Assembly: GCA_963693285.1 (NCBI GenBank)
Contig: OY848920.1
Location: forward strand, 7,453,135 to 7,517,134
From: Xestospongia muta
Taxonomy: Eukaryota > Porifera > Demospongiae > Haplosclerida > Petrosiidae
Length of the DNA stretch: 64,000 nt
Reading direction: 5' to 3'
Position 1 is the first letter of the stretch; each line of letters opens with the position of its first letter. A program made the position numbers and the translations under genes. Below, piece by piece: positions 35,011 through 46,600 of the stretch. Below the pieces are notes generated by a model, which ran no database searches, was not told where the DNA came from, and saw only the letters and a list, made by a program, of their open reading frames with translations.

Positions 35011-36217
35011 TGGTGTTACTAGTACTTTATTTGGTACTAACTCTTATAAAAATTCTGTGAATCTTGTTATGTTCCATTTACATATATTTATATAATATTT
35101 TTTGTGATTTCAAGATCAAAAATGACATGTGGGAGAAGAAATATTATTGTTATCATACACCTAATAAATAGAGTTATATTTTAACTTTAAAGCGCTATAG
35201 TTTGACATGTATTTATTATAATGTATAGTTATTGTGTATCCAATAATAACCAGATAACATATCCTGTATTATATTTGGCTTAAAATGTTTTTGTTTATCA
35301 TGTTATATTTGATGATTATTTTTAGAAAACAAGATAAACAACTAGTGTAAGTTACTCTCCTTAACTAGTACTCTATATATATAGTATGTTATTATAGGTA
35401 ATAAACTATTTCAAAGTATTAAGAGAGTATTGCTCTAGTGGTAAGAAAGTAATCAGGAAATAGAACACACCTCTTTAGATAACTTATAATTATGTTTAAG
35501 ACGTGTACAACTCTACAGTTTGTTTTACTTCATACATAACAGTAGTATTTTAGTTCATCAACTAAGTATAGATGGCCATAATATCAGCTATGTTTGTGTA
35601 AAAAGAGATGTGTTTTGTTCACCTAACCTCATTATTATATAAGAAGCTAATTATATGTATTTGAATCTACTTTTGTCTCTTAGATTAAGTTATGACTTCC
35701 ATGTGGTTCATTCTATGCATGTTTTCATTAGCTATTGAGTCCTTAGCAACAATTTTATACTTTGGTTGGTTAACTAATCTCAATGAAAAAAGTGTTTAGA
35801 CTAAATGTGACTATCCAAAATGATAATAATAACTAATGTATTACTTTAATTATCTGGTCATGTTTTGAAACTTTAAGAAACTGCACATCCTCTGACATAA
35901 TGTGTCAGTTGCTGAACCCAACACTAACTAGTACTAGAAAACTCTATAGTGATAGCAGTATGTAAATCCATTAACTTTAGTCAATTATTTTAACAGTCAA
36001 TCCCATAGTACATTAGGAATTAAAACAGTTTGATGTTTACGTTTTTGGATCAAAACTGTTTACCTATAATGCAACCTGTATAACCATGCATTAATTAAAT
36101 AAACCCAATCAGCTTTTACAATGACGTATACATATTATATAACAATAAAGCAGTAAGTAAGATTGCCAAATCATCAAAGTTTGTGCCATTACTTTAAGAG
36201 CTAATAGTTACTCAACA
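35011..36217. other. Non-coding stretch with one dispersed repeat
   Basis: 35015-35160 matches 40870-41010 (both include GATCAAAAATGACATGT). The rest shows no gene. Confidence 0.45.
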
Positions 36218-37205
36218 ATGATATACTTTTTGGCTATTCCATTTCTCATATTTATAGCTATCACCTCTTCCATTTCAGATGACCATATTAAGATGTATTG
36301 TGATAACTCTTTATGTGGTGAAGGTCCTTCTACAACTTTAATAAAATTTTTACTTAATGTTTCTCCCATTGACGACTGGTTAACTTGCAATAGAAACAAC
36401 ATTGTCAACTATGACTATTTCACAGGCTTCTATCCACCACAAGTTTGTGTAGAAGTCTCTTATAAATGTGATAATGATGCCGAAAATTTTGTTGAAGGAT
36501 TAATAGAGCAGTTACAAGCTATCTCTGAGTTCATTCACTCATATCCTACTGGGTGTTCTGATATTCTACAGAGGAATACACTTGCTAGGTCAAATTATTA
36601 CACAGTACAAGCTCCTAATGGTTCTATCATATCTGTCTTTTGTGATATGGAGGGTAGTAACTGTGATAATAAGGGAGGTTGGATGAGAGTTGGATATCTC
36701 AACATGAGTGAATCTGGTGCTTCCCGTCCTTCTGGACTAACTCTTCGACAATTTAACAACATCGATCATGGGCTTTGTGGTCGACCTATGTCTTCATCTG
36801 TAGTTTACTCTGTCCATGGATTTAATTACAGCAAAGTATGTGGTCAAATAAGAGGTTATCAGTTTGGTGTACCAGATGCATTTCCACCTTTACATGGTAG
36901 TAATGCCATTCCAAATATCGATAATTGTAACACATATGTTGATGGTGTTACTATTACTTATGGTAGTAATCCTCGTAAACATATCTGGACTTATGCTTGT
37001 GGTGTTGGGGAGATAGTTGACGGAAATGACTTTATTCGTCCTTATACTTGTCCATGTAATAGTGACAGTAGTGGTACATCTGTACCTGAGTTGGTAGGTA
37101 GTGCTTACTACTGTGAATCGGGTTTATATAAGAATGTGTGGTAGTGAAGATCCATCAAATGATGAAGATACTCCACTGGATATTATTGAACTTTATACTC
37201 GATAA
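36218..37205 (+). pseudogene. FReD-like secreted protein gene, 3' deletion
   Basis: One exon from ATG at 36218 encodes a signal peptide (FLAIPFLIFIAITSSIS), then a Cys-containing N-terminal region and a fibrinogen-related domain with CDMEGSNCDNKGGWMRVGYL, GLCGRPMSS, VCGQIRGYQFGVPDAFP and NPRKHIWTYAC. After YYCESGL (about 37127) the sequence jumps to the last ~25 codons of the family, losing the segment present at 57237-57388 and shifting frame, so the reading ends at 37144 as a 308-residue product without the C-terminal Cys-rich tail. The original tail is still readable out of frame to 37205. May be secreted in shortened form, but more likely a recent pseudogene. Confidence 0.75.
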
Positions 37206-37475
37206 CTATAATTTTACACTTTCATATATACTTTTGTGTTTATTTCACTTTACTGCTGTTTATTTTTTATTGCTAATAATTTGACAGTCATGTTTAGACA
37301 TATATTATTGTGGGATGGTTAGTGTTCATACCTGTGATCCATTAAGATAACTAGCAACTACATTGAACTATGCCTACAACTAATATTTGTGCTTTCAAAA
37401 TAGACCCTAATGTCAAGTGATTACAACTACATGTTTTACATGGATGTTACTGTAATTTTGATGGTATTTTATTCG

Positions 37476-37539
<64 letters not shown>

Positions 37540-38220
37540 AAAACAACATTTACATTAATTCATTAAGCACATCTGGACTTATGGTTGAACAATGCTTGTA
37601 CATGAAGGTATATGTTAGAATAATGCTTATAGTATACTGTGACATTAAATGTTACTAAATAACATCTCAAATATGAACTATATAAATTGTTCTCTCCCCT
37701 TCATGTATGATTATAAATGTTGTCTCAAATTTAAAATGCTTTTAGAATTACAGTAAACATGTGATCATAGTCACATGCACATCAGGGATGGTTAGTCTTC
37801 AAACCTGTAGTCCATTAAGATGACTAGCCACTTCATTCAACTATGCTAACAACTAATGCTTATGCTTTCAAAGTAGATCTTGATGTGCATGTGACTATAA
37901 CCACATGTTTATGCACAGTGTTTACTGTAATTGTAATGGTATTATATATATATATATATGTATACATCAATAAGTAAAGTTAACAATTTATTTAAGTAAA
38001 CAAAGGTTGTACATGAAGGTATATGCTAGAATAATGCTTATAGTATACTATGACATTAGCTTGGCCATTACTAAATAATATTTCATATATTAACTATATA
38101 AATTGTTCTTTCTCTTTCATGTATGATTATATAAATGTTGTCTTAAATTTAAAATGTTGTTAGAATTATAGTAAACATGTAATACATGTTTACTGTAAAT
38201 GTAATGGTATTTCATGTGAC

Positions 38221-38266
<46 letters not shown>

Positions 38267-39690
38267 AAGACAACATTCACAATTATCATACATTAAGCAC
38301 ATCTGGACTTATGGTTGAACAATACTTGTACATGAAAGTATATGCTAGAATAATGCTTATAGTATACTGTGACATTAAACATGGCCATTACTAAATAACA
38401 TCTCATATATGAACTATATAAATTGTTCTCTCCCCTTCATGTATGATTATAAATGTTGTCTTAAATTTAAAATGCTTTTAGAATTACAGTAAACATGTGA
38501 TCATAGTCATATGCACATCAGGGATGGTTAGCCTTCAAACCTGTAATCCATTAATGACTAGCCACTTTATTCAACTATGTTTACAACTAATCTTATGCTT
38601 TCAAAGTAGATCTTGATGTGCATGTGACTATAACCACATGTTTATGCACAGTGTTTACTGTAATTGTAATGGTATTATATGTGACTATGTATATATATAT
38701 ATATATCTTTAAGTAAAGTTAACAATTTATTTAAGTAAACAATGGTTGTACATGAAGGTATATGCTAGAATAATGCTTATAGTATACTGTGACATTAACA
38801 TGGCTATTACTCAATAATATCTCATATATTAACTATATAAATTGTTCCTTCTCTTTCATGTATGATTATATTAATGTTGTCTAAATTTAAAATGTCGATA
38901 GAATTACAGTAAACATGCATATACTATAAGGATTATTCTAGCATATACCTTCATGTACAACCCTTGTTTACTTAAATAAATTGTTAACTTTACTTAATGA
39001 TATATATACATACACAGTCACATGAAATCATACTCACGTGCACATCAGGATCTAGTTTGAAAGCAACACCTTTAGCTATAGGCGGAGTTCAATGCAATGC
39101 CAAGTCGTCTGGCAGTGAACTACAACTTTGAGCACTAATAAACCAGCAATTATAATATCCGTACATGACCGGTGAATAATAATTTTGTTTATGATAATAA
39201 CTAATGATTTGTTAACCAATTGGTGCAGCGAGCCTGATCAAGATCTTCACATAATATAATAAACAATAGTTATTATAATAATTATAATAGTCAATTATAA
39301 TAGTTATTATTAATTACTATGGAATTGACAATATTTATGTTCTTCAACAAGCTACATATCATATATATAATATGATATCACTTTTCGTTCAAAGATTGTC
39401 AGAACTATGAGAACTTTGTTAGACATGCTTAGCTTTGCACACTCATTAAGCCATACTAACTATATCTTACTAGCTGGCTAAAGTCCTGCATGATACATGC
39501 GTAGTATTTTTATCCTATTGTAAATTCCATAGTAACTATTAAGACTTAAGAGTAGTTTAGAACAAGCAAAATTATTAATCTAAGGCAATCAGCTATACAT
39601 TTAAGAAAGTGAATTATAATATGTATATATAAAGTATTATGTACAAAAATAATCATTATGTTTAAAGTAAACAACTTAGTCTCCAACAAA
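37206..39690. repeat. Tandem and dispersed repeats downstream of the 36218 copy
   Basis: A block of about 200 bases (ends near GTACATGAAGGTATATG ... TTACAGTAAACATG) recurs at about 37566, 37985, 38290 and 38720, alternating with another block containing GTGCATGTGACTATAACCAC and with (AT)n tracts (37480-37535, 38225-38262). 39068-39300 and 39310-39690 are flanks also seen at 31800-33540 and 58035-59700. No gene. Confidence 0.75.
38680..39030. repeat. Inverted repeat, arms about 100 bp
   Basis: The arm at about 38685-38785 (AAGTAAAGTTAACAATTTAT and following) returns as its reverse complement at about 38925-39025 (ATAAATTGTTAACTTTACTT), around a ~140-base centre. It could fold as a long hairpin; origin is probably inverted insertion of one repeat unit. 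Confidence 0.65.
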
Positions 39691-39695
39691 TATGT

Positions 39696-39926
39696 TTCAC
39701 TTTAAGTAATGGTAGTATTATCACTGTCTATTGTGATATGGAGGGTAGTAACTGTGATAATAAGGGAGGCTGGATGAGAGTTGGATATCTCAACGTGAGT
39801 GAACCTGGAGCTTCCTGTCCTTCTGGACTAACTCTTCGACAATTTAACAACATAGATCATGGGCTTTGTGGTCAATCTATGTCTTCATTTATAGTTTACT
39901 CTGCTCATGGATTTAATTAAGCAAAG
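39696..39926 (+). pseudogene. FReD-like middle fragment
   Basis: Open frame with CDMEGSNCDNKGGWMRVGYL and FNNIDHGLCGQSMSS, ending after SAHGFN where a base deletion introduces a stop. Match starts and ends abruptly, so it is a fragment. Confidence 0.75.
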
Positions 39927-40790
39927 TATAGACTATTTGTGTGGTGTTTTAATTTTACTTAAAAATATTACAAAACTAAGACTTATCATAAGCAAGTGTG
40001 TTCGTTGCACAATAGCAATAATTTAATTTGTTGATTGAGATGTGCTTTAGTTGTTACTTTATGCAGGTATTATACTTGTCTAGTTTTAAAGTCACATACA
40101 ACAATATAAGAAATTGACACTAAATTGACATACCTTACTGATAACAGTTGTTCCAAAGCAATCTTAGACCACATACGAAAACAACAGCATTAGCTGTAGG
40201 TGTAGTTCAAGGTATTGTCTAGTCTTCTGGGAGTTAGAGCAGTACCCCATCTGGCAATAATAATATTAGGACATGAATGGCCAATCCCAATTTTTGGTGT
40301 GACTCTTATCACTATTGCACTTCCTTTTCATTTACATAATTTTGTTATAAAGAAGAACGCTTATATACAAACATAAAACTGAGAAAGAACTTATGTTTCA
40401 CAATGATCATTGAGAGTACATTAACTGAAGCTACAATTGTAGCTTCAGTTAATGTACTCTCAATGATCATTGACAATAACGATATTTTGTATACATATAT
40501 ATACACATACCACAAAAGTTAGAATTTAATATTTCAAAGTCAACTATTTTTTCTTTAAGTTGTGTAATGAGTTGATGATATGTCATATGGAAAAACACAC
40601 ACTTGGCTGTAAGCCTGATTCCTTTCAAAGTTATATGTCCATATATATCACTGTTACAGAGAGATAGAGAAAACATTTGTAGTTCATCTGCTGGATGACC
40701 AACCACTGTGGTATACTTTTACTCTTATTGTCATATTTTTATCAGTTGTATTTGTTGTTATTCCCAAGCTGATTTGCTACAGGAGTGCAA
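39927..40790. other. Non-coding stretch with palindrome
   Basis: No gene seen apart from the 72-bp palindrome reported separately. 40190-40320 is a diverged copy of the flank repeat seen at 31800. Confidence 0.4.
40401..40472. repeat. Perfect 72-bp palindrome
   Basis: The left half (40401-40436, starting CAATGATCATTGAGAG) is the exact reverse complement of the right half (40437-40472), with no spacer; the centre is ACAATTGT. Pairing stops at once on both sides. Confidence 0.95.
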
Positions 40791-40794
40791 ATAA

Positions 40795-41115
40795 TTTTCC
40801 TTCACATTCATCCAACATTGGTAGTCCAGACATTAATAACTGTAACATATATGTTGATGGTGTTACTATTACTTCATTTGGTACTAACTCTTATGAAGTT
40901 CTTTGAATTTTATTATGGCTATTTACATATGTGTGTTCATTATAATATTTTAGGTTTCATGATCAAAAATGACATGTAGGAGGAAAGATATTATTGTTAG
41001 CACAACGTCTTTATCTATAGTTTTCTTTGCTAATTGATTTAACTACTGCAAAGTATGTAGTCAATAAGAGCTTTTCAATTTGGCTCAGCAGACAAATTTC
41101 CATCTTTGGCTTTTT
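40795..41115 (+). pseudogene. Two FReD-like scraps
   Basis: 40800-40890 retains the NYVDGVTIT region. 41030-41110 retains FNYCKVCSQ followed by a degenerate VPDKFPSL region. Between them lies the dispersed repeat also at 35015-35160. The order is reversed relative to an intact gene, so the pieces were shuffled. Confidence 0.6.
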
Positions 41116-41239
41116 ATTCTACAGTTTTACACTTTAAGATCAAGTTGAATTTCTGCGCAAGACATCTTTGCAAAGTGAATAAGTATCTTTTATTCATCTT
41201 TCAGCATTGTTAGTAAACACAGTATTCACCCAAAGAATT

Positions 41240-41333
41240 ACAAGTCATTAACTGATTAAGGACTTGAAAAGACTCAAACAAAATCTAGCCAAGAAAATAA
41301 GTCCACACCATCTATCACTGAAACTACAGGTAC
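41240..41333 (+). pseudogene. Orphan linker exon of the death-fold family
   Basis: Reads KSLTD-stop-GLEKTQTKSSQEN and ends SITETT at a GT donor, matching the linker exon of genes C (19267-19374) and D (23433-23540), including the phase of the donor. A stop replaces the Gln found in the paralogues. No neighbouring chassis exon is present. Confidence 0.7.
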
Positions 41334-41634
41334 TAATTTAATAAAGCCTAGCAATAATTTTTAATTTTATTAAATTAGTAACTAGAATACTATGCATAAT
41401 ATGCAATTTAATGTAGTTTCTTTTTTTAATTATATTTGTAAATACTAGAAATAACAGAATTCAACTTTTATTGCTAATTAATGTAGGTACATGTGGTCAA
41501 TTGTAAATGAGAATTTATGTAGTATTTATAGGGAAGAAATGAGTTATAAAAATGTTAACCACACCTTCTTCCACATATGTATTACTCACCAATCAAAGGA
41601 GAACTGGTGTTTGGTATAGCCATCAATTGAAGTA

Positions 41635-42088
41635 CATAGGAGGCTGAAGGGGGGGCTGGAGGGGCTAGAGCCCCCCCCCCAATATTTAGAAAGAGGGGCC
41701 TCAGCCCCCCCCCCCCCAAATTTTTATTGCTTGCTACTTACCTCACAAAAAGAATCTAAGTTAATCTTATTGGTGTCGATGAAACTGTCAAAAGTTTTGA
41801 TGTATTTGCAGGCTACAATGACGGAAAAACAGCTTAACAATTGTCTGGTCCTTCATGTACACAATTGCATAACTAATGAGTGTGATCTTGTTGAAATAGC
41901 TAAGGAATTTGTTATGGTAAATGATGAGTAAAGGAAATACTTTGGTACATTTTAAATTAATGTTGGTAATTACTGATTGTGATTATATCAAACATACTTT
42001 CTGCATTATGGGTACATTCGTGTCTGCATATTCATCACATAGTTATGGTGTGAGCCCCCCCAAAATATAAGTGCCTCATCCGCCTATG
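41635..42088 (+). mobile_element. Non-autonomous hAT element with transposase C-terminal relic
   Basis: Imperfect terminal repeats CATAGGAGGCTGAAGG and (complement) CATAGGCGGATGAGG, with direct repeat AAGTA on both sides (41630-41634, 42089-42093). The inner open frame 41731-41931 reads QATMTEKQLNNCLVLHVH and DLVEIAKEFV, then stop, then RKYFGTF, the dimerisation tail of hAT transposases. C-rich runs near both ends. Different family from the element at 2137. Confidence 0.75.
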
Positions 42089-42093
42089 AAGTA

Positions 42094-43635
42094 GGAGGGA
42101 CCCAGTATGACTGTAGTGGTAGAAGCCTTACTAAGAACACTATTATTAGCAAGAACACTAAATCTATACCTGGTATTAGGTAAGAGTCCTTTCTTATTAA
42201 AATAAAAATTATTCTCTCTTGTCAGATAACAAAGAAGGTCTGATTAGCTACATTTTATAAACTGAGTTGCAATATAGGAAGATACTATCAGGTCCTATAG
42301 GTAAGGGCTGTCAGTCCAGTTACTAGATCAGGTATTACAGATAAAAAATGACATAGAAACATTACAGTAAACAGCAATAACTTACTTTATTCATTTGTTA
42401 AAAGATTTCCACATAAATTATGTCCAATTATAACAGGTTTTGTGAATCGGTTTTAAGCCCAACTTGAATATTGCACTCAAATAAAGGTTGAAGAATTCTT
42501 AGGTTGTGTCAGGTTTAAAAAAATCTAAAGAACACCAAAGGACAATTTTTTGTACATACATGTAGATAGAAAAGGATGATGACATTAAAGACAAAATATA
42601 CCAGAAAATCTATGCATACTGTAGTGTTTATGCTATTTTTTTGTAGTTGCTTATATTGTGACCTAAATGACAACAATAAAATTTTCATGAATGACTAAAA
42701 AATGAAAATAATATTCATTACATTAAAAAATGAAATTTAAAACTTTTCTAGTACACTATTATTACCTAAAAATTGTTAATTTTCAAACACATTAAAAGAT
42801 TGTGTTGAAAGACATTTGAACATCAAAAGGAATATTATCATCACATATACCCTTATATGATGACTATCAAGAAGTAATATTTTCCTTGAGTTTGGCCAAC
42901 ATGTAGATTGTCCATACAAGCCAAACATATATAAACTCAAGTGGAATAAATCAGTTTCTATTTTAACAAACAGTTATTAAATAAGTCATAAAAACATACA
43001 AAGGAAGTGCTAATTGAAGAGTAGATACATTAATACATGGAGAGACAAATGAATAGTTCATTTTGACCATTAATATCTTTATAAATATCAAATGTTCTAA
43101 TGAACTATAATAATAGACAGTCCAATCCAATGTGTCTAATGTAATATGTAGAATCCTGAGGGAATGTGAAATTTGCACGATCATTAAATGATGATGTGAA
43201 TATATCAGAAGTTGTGGTCACTATCGAATAAAAATATATTATACTTAAATACTAGTTCCAGGAGCTACACTCATTCCATTCAGCCAGAAATAGATCTTTT
43301 ACACAGGATTACTATACTAATATTACCTAATTGACACAGTCAGTATTGAACAACTGAACAGTAATATCATAATAAGTATATATAATTATATATATACATG
43401 TAGTATCAGTCGTTGGACTCTATCGCGGGATACTTGGTATAGGAGAATATATCAGATATCAAGAAATGATTAGATAATAATAGATGAATACAATGCTAAC
43501 ATCAGTTCAAATTCAACAAAAAGCTGTTACATGAACTTTCATAATAAACTATAGTGGTACATCAGTGTAGTTCATCCCCCAGGTTACCACGCCTCTCAGT
43601 CCGGGGACCATATATACTAAATTTTGCTGACAACT
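42094..43635. other. Non-coding stretch and 5' flank of gene B
   Basis: No gene to about 43400. The region before 43636 presumably holds the gene B promoter. A TATATATACTAAA word lies at about 43609-43621, close to the start codon; too weak to call. Confidence 0.35.
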
Positions 43636-46600
43636 ATGGATGCGATAGGAGATTTTGACGCTTTTTTAAATGGAAAACCGACTCTTAATGAGCTATTCAA
43701 ACACGTCAGTATTAGTACCAAGTGGTACCAGTTTGGTGTGGTTCTAGAAATAAATAGCGCCAAGCTGGACGGTATTGACAAAGACTGTCAAGGAACCGAT
43801 ATGAAAGCTTTGAAAATGTTTGAATTGTGGCTCAGTTCAAATCCCTCTGCTTCAAGAAAACAGATTATAGACACACTAAAGACAGAGAGCATTGGTGAGA
43901 ATACAGTTGCTGAGGAATATCTGAAGACATTAATTGAAAGTAAAATCTGACTATCTATATAATTATATTCTCTTTTTTAAAATTTGTTCTTTCTTAAACA
44001 GTTCAACATCTCACCACTCAAGGACTTCGTAAACTATCTGAAAATCTTTCTCAAGTTCGTCTTCCTATGGAAGTAGTTCATACACTATATACAGAGGATG
44101 TAATCTCCAAGGAGACATTTGATGATGTGAAAAGATCAGGTGGTTTACTAACTGGAGATACATTGAGCACACTGTCTAATACAGTATCTAAAGACCCTAG
44201 CCAGTTGGAAAATTTTGGTACTGTCTTATTACAATCAGAGGAGACAGTAGGTGTAGGAAAAAATACACTAAAAGATTTTGGTAGGTATTATTAATAATGT
44301 AATTGTGAAATGATTATAATATATTATTAGGTCATGTAAGAGAGCTTTATTTGTCACCCATTTATCGAGACAGTTTTGATCAAATAAGAACAGAACTTGG
44401 AAAGTTAATTATGATAGTCGCACCTCTTATTGAATCTGCTGTCACATTGCCAAAATTCAAAGAGCTCAAAACATTTCTTCGAATGTCGTACCCAGAATTG
44501 AAACCTCAATTATCTATAGCTGAATCATTTGATGACATAATGGATATTGTACGTGGGAAGTGTACACCTATCAGTATTGCTTTTTTAGAGTCTATAATCG
44601 ATTATTATGACATTCAAGAAGCAAAAGCTTGTATTTCAGCTTACCAATCTCAAGTTGATAAGCTTTGCAAAGAAATCAAACTTCGAGTTTGTGAACATGA
44701 AGATTTTATGACAAGTCAATCCTGTCCTCTCAAATGTGAGACCATTGAGTTTGTTGTGGAATGGAAGACAGATGAACACACACTTGAAGAGATAAAAGAG
44801 CTGTTATGGAAGGCTTTTGGAGATATGGCCAAACGAATCTTGGTTAAAAAAGCAAAGGAAAGCAACTCAATCGTTGTGACCTGCTATGCTCCACGATATA
44901 TGATGGATGTTTTACTGAAGGAAGCAGAGAAGAATATTACCCAATTGAAACAAATGGGAATAATCAAACTATCAATAGGATACAATGTTATTTGGGATAC
45001 ATGTAGGAAATACGAGGTAAGACACATACAATAATAGTATAGGGTTTATAAGATGACTGGCACTTACTTGTGTATTTGATAGGAGGCAAGTGCTTATGAA
45101 AACGAACTAACTGAGATACTTGTGAAAAGTAAAATTGAAGCAAAGACAAAAGATAGTGAAATAACAATGTTGCAATATGCCCTGAAGGAAAAAGAAGGTA
45201 CAATAAATTATATTTTATTAAAATTAAGCTGTTGTTGCTTATTATGAAATACAGATGAAAGTACAACAATGAAACAGTTGTCAATACAGCAGCATAAGGA
45301 AATAGATCAGTTAAAGACTACTATGCCTTGGGAAAAAGAAGGTAATATTATTGATATGTACAGTACACTTTATATTCTAAATAATTAGATAGTAAACTCA
45401 ATTCTGGTAGAATTAAACATGTAACTTTATTACTACTAATTAATGTTCATAATGATGCTATCCTATAGTCTAGTAAGTTAGCTTCTTCTTCATTTTGATA
45501 TGTTGACTTGTGGAAGAGGGTATAAAAGTGAAAACATTGGATATACAATGTTTGATAATACTACAAATGTTATCATAATGGTTATGAATATAATTGCTAT
45601 AATCAGTTACTTATTTTAAGTTTCAATATCACACTGCCCGTCTTAACAGATTCAAGGTAGACCTAAAATCTCATCAGTACATCTATTAGAAATTATGCTA
45701 CAATGACATAATTTACACATATTTACAAGTAAATAATCTAGTATTATTTCCTCCAATGTTAATACAATAGCATAAAAAGTGTTTTCCATAATGCTTATCA
45801 TAAAAGTAATATTCATAGCCACTATTGCAACTCTGTAGTACTACTGCATTCAAATGGGTTCACTACTATATATGATGTTAGTCTATCTGTGAAATATATT
45901 TCGCAAAATGCTTAATGTAAAGAAACTTCTCTTAATGTTAGATACAAGTGAAAAATCCTCAGGGATAGCATGCTCCCTGACCCTCCAGAGTGTTTTCTTC
46001 TTTGAACTATGAGATGACATTACTGTACTTTCTCATTTAAAAATGATACTCATTCATCTTGCCCCACCCCTTAGCAACTTTTTAAAGGAAATACTGCTAC
46101 TGTCACCTTTATTTTTCCAGATTTGCAAGTACAATTAGTGACTCACCTTGAAAACAAACAGCAGGAGATAGTGAGACTGCAGGAAGATATGAGCTCAGAG
46201 CAATCAGAACTAAAAGAACAAGTACAAAGTAGGTTGTTGTTTATTGTACTTTATCTGTCTTTGTGTATACTTAGAATAAATACTTGTGCATGACTTTTAG
46301 TAACATTTAATCTAACATATTTCTTTATTTACCATAGACAATAGTAGGATAATTGAGACAAATGTAGAAGGAAGTAGTTTAGAACAATCAATATAATGCT
46401 TAAACGTATGCTATGATAATGACTTACATCATAGCGCTGTATATTTAAGAGATTCTGTTGTGAATAGTTTAGGTTAACGTATTCAGTGTTTAATGCCAAT
46501 ATAGTTAATTAGTAATGTCAAGCATCCCTGAATAGGCAGTCTATGATATATAAAACTGATATATACAATATGGTTGTACTGAGTGTTATCATATTTATGC

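Noticed and set aside
43636..44280. A CRISPR-like or prokaryotic operon organisation
   Set aside because: No regular direct repeats with spacers; genes are spliced with GT-AG introns and lack ribosome-binding sites, so the DNA is eukaryotic.
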